Shown: piece by piece, positions 7,297 through 17,350 of the stretch
How positions within the stretch are numbered: the first letter of the stretch is position 1
How the letters are laid out: every line of letters starts with the position of its first letter
NCBI RefSeq assembly: GCF_001244545.1
Contig: NZ_LN852694.1
Coordinates: forward strand, 378,172-442,171
From: Candidatus Stoquefichus sp. SB1
Lineage (GTDB): Bacteria; Bacillota_I; Bacilli_A; Erysipelotrichales; Coprobacillaceae
Direction of reading: 5' to 3'
DNA length: 64,000 bases
The notes under the pieces: model-generated
What the model saw: only the letters and a program-made list of their open reading frames with translations
Told to the model about the DNA's origin: nothing
Databases searched by the model: none
Translations under genes and position numbers: made by a program

Positions 7297-9906
7297 ATGG
7301 AAGAATTAGTGTTAATAGATGGAAATTATTGGTTGTTTAGTTCGTATTATGCAACTGCAGCAATGGGAAATTTAATGGTGAATAAAGATGGGATTCCAAC
7401 CAATGCAGTCTTTGGATTTGCCAATCGCTTAGAAAATGTCATTAAGAAGAATCCTAAAGGGATTATGGTTGCTTTTGATGCAAAAGGAAAAACATTTAGA
7501 AGTGATTTATTAGAAGAATATAAAGGAACAAGAAAAGAAACACCTGAAGAATTAAAATGTCAGTTTGAAATTGCTAGAGAATTTTTAACTGCACATAATA
7601 TCCCATTTTGTGAACTGGAAGGATATGAGGGTGATGATATTATTGGGACATTAGCCAAAAAAGCATCCCAGCAAGGTTATCAAGTGAACATTATGACAGG
7701 TGATAAAGATATGATGCAATTGGTAGATGAACATGTTCATGTCTATAAGCGTAATACGAAAACCAAAAGTGATGATGTGATTACACCAGAAACATTTTAT
7801 GAAAAATATGAGTTACAGCCTGATCAAATGAGAGATTTGTTAGGATTAATGGGTGATAGTGCTGATAATATTCCTGGAATTCCTGGAGTAGGTGAAAAAA
7901 CAGCTTTAAAATTATTGCATGAATATCAAACAATTGAGAATTTAAAAGAACATTGTGCAGAGATTAAAGGAAAAATGGGTGAAAAGATTAGAGCGAATAT
8001 TGAACTTGGTATTCAATCTAAAGAAATTGCTACTATCTTAAGCGATATTCCATTAGATGTTACACTTGATGATTGCCATTATACTGGTTATGATTTTGAA
8101 CAGTTAAAAGAATTTTATCAAAAGTATGATATGAATTCATTACTCAAAAAGATGTCTATGGAATCAAAATCACCAAAACAAACTGAATTTCATTATGAAG
8201 TTGTCACAAAGATGCCACCAATTACTCAAGATAGTAGTTTGTTAGGGGCAATTTATGATCAGAATTATCATAAATCTATTGTTTTAGGTTATGCTTTGTA
8301 TAACAAAGATCAAGCATTTTATATTTCATTTGAAGATGCTTTAAAAGATCAGGATTTTTTAGATTATTTAAAGAATGAAAACTATAGTAAATATAGTTAT
8401 AACATAAAGGCTCAAATTTTATCAGCAAGATGGAATGGCATTGAATTAAAAGGAATGGATTTTGATTTACAATTGGCTTCATATATTTTAAATCCTAGTC
8501 TAAAAGATGAAATGAAATATATTTGTGATTATTATGATTATGAGAGTGTTCAATATGAAGAAGAAGTGTTTGGAAAACTTGCTAAAAAACATATACCTGA
8601 TACTGATGTATTGGCTAGACACACGGTTTCAAAAGCCAAAGCTATTTATGAACTCAAAGATCAAGCAATTCAAAAACTAAAAGATGAACAGCAATATGAT
8701 CTTTATCAAAATTTAGAATTGCCAGTGACTTATATATTGGCTGATATGGAATATGTAGGAGCAAAGGTAGATATACAGGTCTTAAAAGAAATGGAAGTAG
8801 ATTTTGATCAACAGATTAAACAAATTGAAGAAGATATCTATATGTTAGCAGATATGGAGTTTAATATTGCATCTCCTAAACAATTAGGAGAAGTCTTATT
8901 TGAAAGATTAGGTTTACCTAATGGCAAAAAGACAAAAACAGGTTATTCAACTTCTCAAGATATTTTAGAAAAGATTGAAGGACTTCATCCGATTGTGCCA
9001 TTAATTCAAAAATATCGTATGTTAACAAAACTTTCATCAACATATGTCAAAGGATTACAGGAACAAGTGTTTCCAGATGGGAAAATACATACCATTTATA
9101 ATCAGGCACTGACACAAACAGGGAGATTATCTTCAGTAGAACCAAACTTACAAAATATTCCAGTTCGACAAGAGGAAGGAAAATTGATTCGTAAAGCTTT
9201 TATACCAAGCCATGATTATTTGGTCACATTTGATTATTCCCAAATTGAATTGCGTATTTTGGCTCATTTAGCAGGTGTGCGTTCATTGATTGAAGCATTC
9301 AATCAAAATAAGGATATCCATACCCATACAGCTGCTTTGGTCTTTAAAGTGAAAGATGAAGAAGTGACTGCGAATATGCGTAGACAAGCGAAGGCAGTTA
9401 ATTTTGGAATCATTTATGGAATGGGAGAATTTAAGTTATCTCAACAGATCGGAGTCTCTTTAAAAGAAGCGAAAGAATTTATTCGCAGATATTTTGAAGA
9501 ATATCCAGAGATTAAAGTATATATGGATCAAATTGTTGAAGACTGCAAGAAAACAGGATATGTATCAACAGTTTTAAATCGTAAAAGATATATTCCAACC
9601 ATCAATGATAAAAACTTTATGATTCGTGAACAGGCAAGGCGTTTTGCGATGAATTCACCGATTCAAGGAAGTGGTGCTGATATTTTAAAACTTGCGATGA
9701 TTAAAGTGGATCAATTAATGAAGGATAAACATTTAAAATCTGAGATGATTTTACAAGTTCACGATGAATTGATTTTTGATGTTTATAAAGATGAATTAGA
9801 TGAAATGATGAAATTAATTAAATCAGCCATGGTTGAAGCTTTCCAAATGGATGTTCCCTTAAAAGTTGATGGTGCTTATGCATCCAATTGGTATGATTTT
9901 AAGTAG
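7297..9906 (+). CDS. polA: DNA polymerase I
   Basis: 869 residues, A-family polymerase for gap filling and Okazaki fragment processing. The N-terminal 5' nuclease domain carries EGYEGDDIIGTLA, TGDKDMMQLV and GDSADNIPGIPGVGEKTA. The polymerase motifs are FDYSQIELRILAHLAG (A), RRQAKAVNFGIIYGM (B) and QVHDELIFDV (C). The middle 3'-5' exonuclease domain lacks the DxE metal ligands (the region near residue 310 reads GAIYDQNYHKS), so proofreading is probably lost, as in Bacillus Pol I. The ATG lies two bases after dnaE, which implies translational coupling. Confidence 0.97.
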   Translation: MEELVLIDGNYWLFSSYYATAAMGNLMVNKDGIPTNAVFGFANRLENVIKKNPKGIMVAFDAKGKTFRSDLLEEYKGTRKETPEELKCQFEIAREFLTAHNIPFCELEGYEGDDIIGTLAKKASQQGYQVNIMTGDKDMMQLVDEHVHVYKRNTKTKSDDVITPETFYEKYELQPDQMRDLLGLMGDSADNIPGIPGVGEKTALKLLHEYQTIENLKEHCAEIKGKMGEKIRANIELGIQSKEIATILSDIPLDVTLDDCHYTGYDFEQLKEFYQKYDMNSLLKKMSMESKSPKQTEFHYEVVTKMPPITQDSSLLGAIYDQNYHKSIVLGYALYNKDQAFYISFEDALKDQDFLDYLKNENYSKYSYNIKAQILSARWNGIELKGMDFDLQLASYILNPSLKDEMKYICDYYDYESVQYEEEVFGKLAKKHIPDTDVLARHTVSKAKAIYELKDQAIQKLKDEQQYDLYQNLELPVTYILADMEYVGAKVDIQVLKEMEVDFDQQIKQIEEDIYMLADMEFNIASPKQLGEVLFERLGLPNGKKTKTGYSTSQDILEKIEGLHPIVPLIQKYRMLTKLSSTYVKGLQEQVFPDGKIHTIYNQALTQTGRLSSVEPNLQNIPVRQEEGKLIRKAFIPSHDYLVTFDYSQIELRILAHLAGVRSLIEAFNQNKDIHTHTAALVFKVKDEEVTANMRRQAKAVNFGIIYGMGEFKLSQQIGVSLKEAKEFIRRYFEEYPEIKVYMDQIVEDCKKTGYVSTVLNRKRYIPTINDKNFMIREQARRFAMNSPIQGSGADILKLAMIKVDQLMKDKHLKSEMILQVHDELIFDVYKDELDEMMKLIKSAMVEAFQMDVPLKVDGAYASNWYDFK

Positions 9907-9914
9907 GTGAGAAA

Positions 9915-10727
9915 ATGCCAGAATTACCAGAAGTAGAAACAGTCAGACAAACTTTACGACAATTTATCTTAAATGAAAATATTGAAGGTATTGATGTCTA
10001 TTATGATAAGATTATAAATGGTGATACACAAGAATTTATATCACGCTTAACACATCAAACATTAAGAGAGATTGATCGTGTTGGAAAATATTTGATTTTC
10101 TTATTAGATGAAGATGCATTTGTATCGCATTTAAGAATGGAAGGAAAGTATCATATTGTTGATAGCCAAACACCTGTTGATAAACACACACATGTTGTTT
10201 TCCATCTTCATGATGGACGAGATTTACGTTATATAGATACACGTAAATTTGGAAGGTTGGAACTTGTTGATCGCTATTTGTATCGTGAGCAACTGCCTCT
10301 CAATAAATTAGGGAAAGAACCATTTGATATAAGCAGTGAGGAATTATATGCTTTACTCCATAAAACATCTTTACCCATTAAGTCAGCCCTTTTAGATCAA
10401 TCCATTATGTGTGGGATTGGAAACATTTATGCCAATGAAATCTGTTTCTTAATGAAAATTGATCCACGTACAAAAGCATCACGATTATCTAAAAAAAGAG
10501 TTGATGAACTAAGACAAGTTTCTATAGATGTTTTAAAACGAGCAATTGCTCAAGGTGGAACAACAATTCATTCTTTTGATGCTAATGGTATTCATGGATT
10601 GTTTCAAGTTCAACTCAATGCTCATGGACAAAAAGTATGTCCATGTTGTCAAGGAGCCATTAAAAAAATAATGTTAAATCAAAGAGGAACATATTATTGT
10701 CCAGTTTGTCAAAAAAGGAGGTACTGA
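9915..10727 (+). CDS. mutM: Formamidopyrimidine-DNA glycosylase
   Basis: 270 residues. Removes 8-oxoguanine and formamidopyrimidines from DNA and nicks the backbone. It opens with MPELPEVETVRQ, giving the catalytic Pro2 and Glu3, has the VGKYLIF lysine near residue 57, and ends with a C-terminal zinc finger formed by Cys242, 245, 262 and 265. It sits eight bases after polA, the common Bacillota order polA-mutM-coaE. Start and length agree with the family, with GTAGGTGAG as ribosome site. Confidence 0.97.
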   Translation: MPELPEVETVRQTLRQFILNENIEGIDVYYDKIINGDTQEFISRLTHQTLREIDRVGKYLIFLLDEDAFVSHLRMEGKYHIVDSQTPVDKHTHVVFHLHDGRDLRYIDTRKFGRLELVDRYLYREQLPLNKLGKEPFDISSEELYALLHKTSLPIKSALLDQSIMCGIGNIYANEICFLMKIDPRTKASRLSKKRVDELRQVSIDVLKRAIAQGGTTIHSFDANGIHGLFQVQLNAHGQKVCPCCQGAIKKIMLNQRGTYYCPVCQKRRY

Positions 10728-10728
10728 T

Positions 10729-11682
10729 ATGATTCGTTGGGGAATTATAGGATTAGGAAATATTGCAATGAGATTTATTAATAGTTTAGCAAACAGTTCG
10801 CAAGGACATTTGTATGCTGTGGCATCACTAACACCTTCAAAGCGTGAGAGTTTTCATCAACAATATCCAGGTATTCATATGTATGATTCATATGAAAAAT
10901 TATTGGATGATGAGTGTATTGATGCTGTTTATATCGCAACGCGTCATGCTGATCATTATCAATGGGCAAAGGCAGCTTTAGAAAAACACAAAGCAGTTTT
11001 ATGTGAAAAGCCAGCGACTCTTTCCTATCAGCAAACAGCTCATTTATGCCAGTTGGCTAAGCAAAATCAGACCTTCTTTTTAGAAGCCATGAAAACAAGA
11101 TTTGTCCCTTTAGTTGCAGAAATAAAAAAGGTCATTGAGTCTGGTGAAATTGGTGATGTGTTAAGGGTGGAAACAAGTTTTTGTTATGATGTGGATTATC
11201 GTGAAGGACATTATTTATTTGACTTACAGCAAGGTGGAATATTGTATGATGTAGGTACATATAACCTTGCGACTATTCTTGACTATATTCATTCACCACT
11301 CCAATCTATTGAAACAAAATGGGAGAAAAAATTTGGTGTTGATGCTTATGACTGGGTGGAATTAACTTTTGAAAGTGGACAAACAGCATTGTTAGAAATG
11401 GCAATGGATCGTCAAAAAGATAAACAAATGACAATTTATGGAACTTTAGGAAAGATTCAGGCGACACCATTTTATCGACCAGAATCAGCAGCAATTATTG
11501 TGAATGATTCTACACGTACTATTCATAAGTCTTATATTTATGATGACTTTTTCACTGAAATAGAAGAAGTTCACGATTGTCTTAAAAATCATCTTATTGA
11601 AAGTCCAAAAATGACATTTCAAGATTCTTTAAATTGTATGGCTATTATGGAAAAAATTAAGGAGTCTATGAATCATGACTAG
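10729..11682 (+). CDS. Gfo/Idh/MocA family oxidoreductase
   Basis: 317 residues with an N-terminal Rossmann fold (WGIIGLGNIAMRF) and the family motif CEKPATLS containing the nucleotide-contacting lysine, followed by the C-terminal alpha/beta sheet domain. Members oxidise or reduce hydroxyl groups on sugars, inositols or related compounds with NAD(P); the substrate cannot be told from sequence. The ATG is one base after the mutM stop and its 3' end overlaps coaE by eight bases, so it is part of the replication operon although metabolically unrelated to it. No sugar pathway genes adjoin it. Confidence 0.88.
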   Translation: MIRWGIIGLGNIAMRFINSLANSSQGHLYAVASLTPSKRESFHQQYPGIHMYDSYEKLLDDECIDAVYIATRHADHYQWAKAALEKHKAVLCEKPATLSYQQTAHLCQLAKQNQTFFLEAMKTRFVPLVAEIKKVIESGEIGDVLRVETSFCYDVDYREGHYLFDLQQGGILYDVGTYNLATILDYIHSPLQSIETKWEKKFGVDAYDWVELTFESGQTALLEMAMDRQKDKQMTIYGTLGKIQATPFYRPESAAIIVNDSTRTIHKSYIYDDFFTEIEEVHDCLKNHLIESPKMTFQDSLNCMAIMEKIKESMNHD

Positions 11683-12271
11683 AGTTATAGGCATAACTGG
11701 TTCTATAGCCGTTGGAAAGAGTACAGTGACAAATTACTTATTAACTCATGGATATCAGGTTATTGATGCTGATCAGATTTCACATCAGGCACTTTGTCAG
11801 GGAACAAGTTGTTATGAACAGGTGATTAAGAAATTTGATTGTCTAAATGAGGATGGAACGATTAATCGTCAACAGTTAGGACATATTGTTTTTCATGATT
11901 CTCATAAGAAACAACAATTAGAAGATATTATTCATCCTTATGTTATTGAAACAATGCAAAAAGCAATTGATGAATATCAGGGAAAATTGATTTTTTTGGA
12001 TATTCCTTTACTTTATGAAGTTCATTTAGAAGCAATGTGTGATAAAGTGGTTGTGGTTTATGTTGATGAAAAGACGCAAATGGAACGTTTAATGAAAAGA
12101 AATCATATTGGTGAATCAGAAGCTTTGTTGCTTATGAATCAACAAATCTCTATTGAAAAGAAAAAAACAATGGCTGATTATATTATTGATAATCGTCTTC
12201 ATTATGAAGACTTATATCAAAACATAGAAAGTGTATTAGAGGTGTTAAAAGATGAAACTATATATGAGTGA
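11675..12271 (+). CDS. coaE: Dephospho-CoA kinase
   Basis: 198 residues, last step of coenzyme A synthesis (ATP-dependent 3'-phosphorylation of dephospho-CoA). P-loop GITGSIAVGKST at residues 6-17, followed by VIDADQISHQ with the substrate-binding aspartate, and IFLDIPLLYE. Usual family length. Overlaps the upstream oxidoreductase by eight bases and dnaB by 20 bases, so it is translated from the same operon mRNA. Confidence 0.95.
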   Translation: MTRVIGITGSIAVGKSTVTNYLLTHGYQVIDADQISHQALCQGTSCYEQVIKKFDCLNEDGTINRQQLGHIVFHDSHKKQQLEDIIHPYVIETMQKAIDEYQGKLIFLDIPLLYEVHLEAMCDKVVVVYVDEKTQMERLMKRNHIGESEALLLMNQQISIEKKKTMADYIIDNRLHYEDLYQNIESVLEVLKDETIYE

Positions 12272-13487
12272 TTTATATAGAGTTGAGCTTCATTATCCCT
12301 TAGATGATGTTCAAAACGATATTCTCTATTATTTATATCAGCCACTTGTGGGAGCACCAGCTATAAGTTTATATATGATGCTTGTGGTTGAAGGAAAAAG
12401 AATGCAAAAGATGGTGGCACCATCATCATTATCACGACTTGTTTCATTTATCTCAATGAGTCTTATAGAAATGGAAAAGAATTTTCGTTCTCTAGAGGCG
12501 ATTGGTCTTTTAAAAACATATATTAAACATGATGAACACTATACTCAATATGTATATCAATTACAATCACCACTTTCTTTAAAAGCCTTTTTTAAAAATC
12601 AGATTTTAACTTCATTATTCACTGATTCTATGTCAGAAGAAGATTTTCAAAAAACGCTTCAATATTTCAAGATTTCTTTAGAAAATCTTGAAGATTATGA
12701 AGATGTTACAGCTAAATTTCAAGATGTTTTTACAATTCGTCATTTACATCAAAAAGGACGTCTATTAAAGTATAATGAAGATTTAAAAGAAAAATCTATA
12801 CAACAAATTGAAACAACATATGATTTAGAACTTTTATATAAAAGCTTAGCAGATTATCAAATCAATCGTTCTAAATTATCAAACGATGATATTGAATATA
12901 TAGTACAATTGGCTATTGTCTATTCAGTTGATGCTTTAAGCCTGGCGGGGTTGGTTAAGGATTCTATGCAGTCAAATGGTTTTCAAAGGGATCTTTTTAA
13001 AGTCAATATCAAAAAGTATTATGAAATGGATAATCGTGATCAGTTAAAGGAAGTTTATCATAAACAGCCATTACAATATCATACAACAGGAGAACAGTCA
13101 CCACTTGTATTACATATGCAGTATTTGGATAGTTTAACACCATATGAATTGTTGAAAGATAAACAAGGTGGAAAAGAACCGGTTTTCCATGATTTAATGA
13201 TTGTTGAAATGTTGATGGTACAATTGGGATTACAGCCTTCAGTTGTTAATGTTTTAATTGAATATGTTTTAGGAAAAAATCAAAATCGTTTATCTAAACG
13301 TTATTGTGAAGCCATTGGTGCTTCATGGGCACGTAAGAATATTCATACAGCTATGGAAGCTTATCGAGAATTGATGGATAAAAGTGATGAAGAAGAAAAG
13401 GTTGAAGTGAAAGCAGTTGAAATAAAAGAAGAACAATCTGATGAATTAATGAATTTATTAAGTCAGTTGAAGGAGGGACAGTTATGA
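12252..13487 (+). CDS. dnaB: Replication initiation and membrane attachment protein DnaB
   Basis: 411 residues, related to Bacillus DnaB (not the helicase): with DnaD and DnaI it loads the replicative helicase at the origin and at stalled forks. The N-terminal winged-helix region opens with YPLDDVQNDILYYLYQPLVG, and the C-terminal DnaB/DnaD domain contains LNVLIEYVLGKN-like sequence near residue 335 and the WARKNIHTAMEA segment. The ATG at 12252 has GAGGTG upstream; the frame overlaps coaE by 20 bases and dnaI by four. Sequence identity to Bacillus proteins appears low, but order dnaB-dnaI is diagnostic. Confidence 0.88.
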   Translation: MKLYMSDLYRVELHYPLDDVQNDILYYLYQPLVGAPAISLYMMLVVEGKRMQKMVAPSSLSRLVSFISMSLIEMEKNFRSLEAIGLLKTYIKHDEHYTQYVYQLQSPLSLKAFFKNQILTSLFTDSMSEEDFQKTLQYFKISLENLEDYEDVTAKFQDVFTIRHLHQKGRLLKYNEDLKEKSIQQIETTYDLELLYKSLADYQINRSKLSNDDIEYIVQLAIVYSVDALSLAGLVKDSMQSNGFQRDLFKVNIKKYYEMDNRDQLKEVYHKQPLQYHTTGEQSPLVLHMQYLDSLTPYELLKDKQGGKEPVFHDLMIVEMLMVQLGLQPSVVNVLIEYVLGKNQNRLSKRYCEAIGASWARKNIHTAMEAYRELMDKSDEEEKVEVKAVEIKEEQSDELMNLLSQLKEGQL

Positions 13488-14392
13488 AAAGAGTAGGAGA
13501 TATGATGGGTAACTTTGATATTGGACATATGAAACAAGAAAGTGTTTATGCATTATCAAAAGAACAGGATATACAGGAGTTTCTTAAGAAAAATCATCTT
13601 GATACATCGGTGATGGATGATTATTGGGTTGAGTTTTTAGATTTTCATGATGATTATCAAACATGTTTACATTGTCGCTCTTTAGAAAACTGTCCTAAAG
13701 AAAATAAGGGGATGAAAAAGAATCTTGTTTATCGTGATGGTGAAATTCTTATTGAGTTAGAAAGTTGTTTATATGGTAAAACTTTAGAAGAGAAACGTTT
13801 ACTTTTAGAGAAATTTGTTGTGACAAATATGAATGAGCATTTATTATTAACTGATTTAACAAAATTGAAAATTGTTGAAAATGTTCAGCATTTATCACCA
13901 AATACCCAAGTGGCTTTAGCTCATATTCTTAAATATATTCAAGAACCAGCAAGTCAGGGCTTATTTTTACATGGTGAAATGGGAACAGGGAAAACAACAC
14001 TTTTAGCTGGTTTAATGAATTCATTAGCTAAAAAGGGAAAAGAGATAGGATTTATTCATTTCCCTACATATCTTATTGATTTAAAAGCAAGTTTTTCTAC
14101 AGGTGATAATGAATATGCTATGGAGAGACTAATGAAAGTGGACTATTTATTATTAGATGGCATTGGTGAAGAAAATGTAACAGCATGGTCAAGAGATGAA
14201 ATTTTATTAACGATCTTATCTTATCGTTTATTAAATCAATTACCTACATTCTTTACCAGTATGTATGGTTATAAAGATCTTAAAAAGGTCTATACTATAA
14301 AAAAAGGTGATGAAATTCGTGCAAATACAATTATTTCAAAATTGAAAGCGCTAAGCATTGAAATAATGCTTGACGGAGGCAATTTGAAGTAA
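13484..14392 (+). CDS. dnaI: Primosomal protein DnaI, helicase loader ATPase
   Basis: 302 residues. The N-terminal part carries a cysteine/histidine zinc module (CLHCRSLENCP near residue 62), as in DnaI, for helicase contact. The C-terminal AAA+ domain has Walker A GEMGTGKTTLLAGL near residue 165 and Walker B YLLLDGIGEE. It overlaps dnaB by the four bases ATGA and is preceded by AAGGAGGGA. Last gene of the replication operon; a short AT-rich gap with a promoter follows. Confidence 0.93.
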   Translation: MKRVGDMMGNFDIGHMKQESVYALSKEQDIQEFLKKNHLDTSVMDDYWVEFLDFHDDYQTCLHCRSLENCPKENKGMKKNLVYRDGEILIELESCLYGKTLEEKRLLLEKFVVTNMNEHLLLTDLTKLKIVENVQHLSPNTQVALAHILKYIQEPASQGLFLHGEMGTGKTTLLAGLMNSLAKKGKEIGFIHFPTYLIDLKASFSTGDNEYAMERLMKVDYLLLDGIGEENVTAWSRDEILLTILSYRLLNQLPTFFTSMYGYKDLKKVYTIKKGDEIRANTIISKLKALSIEIMLDGGNLK

Positions 14393-14431
14393 TAGAATGA
14401 TAACAAAAGTGTAGAATATATCAATGTTTTA

Positions 14432-14440
14432 TGATAAAAT
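14432..14440 (+). promoter_or_regulatory. Extended -10 promoter of pfkA-pyk
   Basis: TGATAAAAT, 31 bases before the pfkA start; the -35 region is weak. The ribosome site GAGAGGAGAAG lies between. Confidence 0.4.
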
Positions 14441-14471
14441 CAAATTGCTATGAAGTGAGAGGAGAAGAATT

Positions 14472-15431
14472 ATGGTGAAATGTATTGGAGTGCTAACTTC
14501 AGGTGGAGATGCTCCTGGAATGAATGCAGCGATTCGTGCTGTAACAAGAACTTGTTTAAATAAAGGAATCAAAGTTTATGGTGTAAGATTAGGCTATAAA
14601 GGATTGCATGATGGAGATTTTATGGAATTTGATAGTCATAGTACACGTAATATTATTAATATTGGTGGGACTTTCTTAAAATCAGCTCGTTTTCCAGAGT
14701 TTAAAGATCCTGCTGTGAGACTTGAAGCCATTGAACAAATGAAAAAAGTAGGAATGGAAGCTTTGGTTGTTATTGGTGGCGATGGAAGTTATAATGGTGC
14801 ATTAAAATTAACAGAAATGGGAATTAATTGTATTGGTATTCCTGGAACAATTGATAATGATATTCCTGATACAGAATTTACAATTGGATTTGATACTGCA
14901 TTAAATACAATTGTAGATGCTTTAGATAAATTAAGAGATACTTCAAGTTCTCATCAAAGATGTACAATTCTTGAAGTTATGGGAAGAAGATGTGGAGATT
15001 TAGCCGTTCATGCTGGTCTTTCTTGTGGAGCTGAAATGATTGTAACAAGTGAAAGTGGATTTAATCAAGAAGAGATTATTGAAACTTTAAAACGTTCAAA
15101 AGCTTCAGATAAAAAACATGCTTTGGTTGTTATTACTGAACATATTACAGATGTTCATGAACTTGCAAAACGTATTGAAGAAGCGACTGGATTTGAAACA
15201 CGTGCTAATGTTTTAGGACATATGCAAAGAGGTGGAAGTCCAACTGCAAGAGATCGTGTTTTAGCTACACGTATGGGTATTAAAGCTGTTGAATTGCTTG
15301 AAGAAGGAAAAGGTGGATTATGTGTCAGTGATGTAAGAGGTGAAATTGTAGGTTTACCTATTGAAGAAGTCTTAGGTCATAAACGTAAAGTCAATCAAGG
15401 TATTTACGAAGATGTATTAAAACTTCGTTAA
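14472..15431 (+). CDS. pfkA: 6-phosphofructokinase, ATP-dependent
   Basis: 319 residues, the usual bacterial PfkA length. Phosphorylates fructose 6-phosphate to fructose 1,6-bisphosphate, the committed step of glycolysis. Motifs: LTSGGDAPGMNAAIR (ATP site), IGGDGSYNGA, GIPGTIDNDIPDTEFTIGFDTA (catalytic Asp in TIDND) and LGHMQRGGSPTARDR. The glycine in GGDGS after the conserved GGD marks ATP rather than pyrophosphate use. Forms an operon with pyk 34 bases downstream, a widespread Bacillota pairing. Confidence 0.97.
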   Translation: MVKCIGVLTSGGDAPGMNAAIRAVTRTCLNKGIKVYGVRLGYKGLHDGDFMEFDSHSTRNIINIGGTFLKSARFPEFKDPAVRLEAIEQMKKVGMEALVVIGGDGSYNGALKLTEMGINCIGIPGTIDNDIPDTEFTIGFDTALNTIVDALDKLRDTSSSHQRCTILEVMGRRCGDLAVHAGLSCGAEMIVTSESGFNQEEIIETLKRSKASDKKHALVVITEHITDVHELAKRIEEATGFETRANVLGHMQRGGSPTARDRVLATRMGIKAVELLEEGKGGLCVSDVRGEIVGLPIEEVLGHKRKVNQGIYEDVLKLR

Positions 15432-15465
15432 TATAAATATGAGGGTATAGGAGATAAAGTAAAGT

Positions 15466-16890
15466 ATGAAAGAAAAAATGAAAAAGACGAAGATTGTTTG
15501 TACAATCGGACCTGCATCTGAAAGTCCAAAGATGTTAAAGAAATTAGTTTTAGCTGGAATGAACGTGATGCGTTGTAATTTTTCTCATGGTGATTATGAA
15601 GAACATGGAGCAAAAATGCAAACTATGCGTGATGTAAATGCTGAACTTGGAACTCATTGTGCAATTCTTTTAGATACGAAAGGACCTGAAATTCGTACTG
15701 GGGATTTCGAAGGTGGCGTAACTGAATTTAAAAAAGGACAAGTTTCTACAATTTGTGTAGAAGACATCGTTGGGACATCAGACCGTTTTACTATTACTTA
15801 TAAAGATTTATATAAAGATGTTAAACCTGGTGGATTTATTTTGGTTAATGATGGTCAAGTTGAATTATTAGTTGATCATGTGGAAGGAACTGATATTGTT
15901 TGTGTTTGTGCAAATGATGGTAAAGTAAAAAATAAACGTGGTATTAATGTACCAGGTATTGAATTAGGATTTGAGTTCGTATCTGAAAAAGATAGAGCTG
16001 ATATTGAATTTGGATGTAAAGAAAATGTTGATTTTATTGCAGCATCATTCGTTCGTCGTCCACAGGATGTTTTAGACATTAAGAAAATTCTTGTTGAAAA
16101 TGGAAAACCTGAAATTCAAATCATCGCTAAAATTGAAAACAGCGAAGGTGTTGAAAAAATGGATGATATTATAAAAGTTGCTGATGGAATCATGGTTGCT
16201 CGTGGAGACTTAGGTGTTGAAGTTCCTGCTGAAGATGTACCATTAATCCAAAAACAATTAATTACAAAATGTAAAGAAGCTGGAAAAGTTGTTATTACTG
16301 CAACTCAAATGTTAGAATCTATGCAAGAAAATCCTAGACCAACTCGTGCTGAAGTTAGTGACGTTGCAAATGCTATTTATGATGGTACTGATGCAATTAT
16401 GTTATCTGGTGAATCTGCACAAGGGAAATATCCTGAAGAAGCAGTTATGGTTATGAACAAGATTGCTTTAAAGACTGAATCAACTTTAGATTATGCTTCA
16501 TTACATAGAAAAGCAGTCAGAACTGCAACTGATGATGCATCAGAGGCTATTTGTATGTCAGTTGCTGAAATTGCAACAAAATTCAACGTTGCTGCAATTG
16601 TTGCTTTCACTGAATCAGGATTTACTGCTAAGAAAATGTCAAGATATAGACCAGAATGCCCAATTATTGCGGCAACACCAATTGATGATACATTAAGAAA
16701 ATTAGCATTAAACTGGGGTGTTAAAGCTGTTTCTTGTAAACAAATGGAAACAACTGAAGGTTTATTAAATTTAGCAGAAGTTATTGCTAAAGAAAATGGT
16801 ATTAATGCTGGTGAAACAATTTTAGTAACTGGAGGAACACCAGGTATTAAAGGAACAACAAGTTATTTACAATTAGTCAATGTAAAGTAG
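15466..16890 (+). CDS. pyk: Pyruvate kinase
   Basis: 474 residues. Converts phosphoenolpyruvate and ADP to pyruvate and ATP. Seen: KTKIVCTIGPASES, MRCNFSHGDYEEH, LLDTKGPEIRTG, the active-site IIAKIENSEGVE (catalytic Lys) and MVARGDLGVEVP. The extra C-terminal phosphohistidine-like domain of Bacillus Pyk is absent. A second in-frame ATG at 15478 exists, but TAGGAG at 15448-15453 favours 15466. Ends at a strong terminator. Confidence 0.97.
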   Translation: MKEKMKKTKIVCTIGPASESPKMLKKLVLAGMNVMRCNFSHGDYEEHGAKMQTMRDVNAELGTHCAILLDTKGPEIRTGDFEGGVTEFKKGQVSTICVEDIVGTSDRFTITYKDLYKDVKPGGFILVNDGQVELLVDHVEGTDIVCVCANDGKVKNKRGINVPGIELGFEFVSEKDRADIEFGCKENVDFIAASFVRRPQDVLDIKKILVENGKPEIQIIAKIENSEGVEKMDDIIKVADGIMVARGDLGVEVPAEDVPLIQKQLITKCKEAGKVVITATQMLESMQENPRPTRAEVSDVANAIYDGTDAIMLSGESAQGKYPEEAVMVMNKIALKTESTLDYASLHRKAVRTATDDASEAICMSVAEIATKFNVAAIVAFTESGFTAKKMSRYRPECPIIAATPIDDTLRKLALNWGVKAVSCKQMETTEGLLNLAEVIAKENGINAGETILVTGGTPGIKGTTSYLQLVNVK

Positions 16891-16912
16891 GATTTATTCC
16901 TACTTTTTCTTT
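16884..16912 (+). terminator. Terminator of pfkA-pyk
   Basis: AAAGTAGGA (16884-16892) pairs perfectly with TCCTACTTT (16898-16906), loop of five, followed by TTCTTT. The stem includes the pyk stop codon. Confidence 0.9.
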
Positions 16913-16924
16913 AAAAAAATATAC

Positions 16925-16936
16925 TTACATATGTAA
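16925..16936. promoter_or_regulatory. Perfect 12-bp palindrome upstream of two small membrane protein genes
   Basis: TTACATATGTAA lies about 100 bases before the small membrane protein gene at 17038. Its form is that of a dimeric repressor site, but AT-rich palindromes of this size also arise by chance. Confidence 0.3.
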
Positions 16937-17037
16937 ATATATTGATAATATGACTTTGTGAAATTAAAAACGAAAAAAATCTGATTTTTTCATAACTTTT
17001 ACACATTTTTATGGTATTCTATTTTTGAGGTGAAGTT

Positions 17038-17301
17038 ATGTTTAATCATACATCCTATAAAATTAAAATATCAGCTTATGTCTTCTTTATTGTCAATTTA
17101 TTGAGAACGTGTGTACGTGAGATAAATCGATTTATTGAACTAGGAAGTCCAAGTGATTTACTTATGGAAACAGTTTTGGGAATTATTAATAGTATCATTA
17201 TGTATTTTATTGTATCTTTATTGATCTATGCGATAAGTAAAGTTATTGAACGTTTTGAAATTTTGAATCATAAAGAAGTTGTTTCTAAATTAGAAAATTA
17301 A
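17038..17301 (+). CDS. Small two-segment membrane protein, copy 1
   Basis: 87 residues. One membrane segment near residues 9-25 (KISAYVFFIVNLLRT) and a second near 52-72 (IINSIIMYFIVSLLIYAIS), ending in a charged tail beginning KVIERFE. It shares this layout and several positions with the next gene (AYVFFIVN against AYIFLIGN; LLIYAISKVIERFE against LIIYGFAEIIEYYE), so the two are tandem paralogues. GAGGTGAAG is the ribosome site and TGGTATTCT just upstream a possible extended -10. No family recognised. Confidence 0.6.
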   Translation: MFNHTSYKIKISAYVFFIVNLLRTCVREINRFIELGSPSDLLMETVLGIINSIIMYFIVSLLIYAISKVIERFEILNHKEVVSKLEN

Positions 17302-17350
17302 AACATTTTCATTATATTTTATGTTATTGTCATATTAATGGAGGAGATAT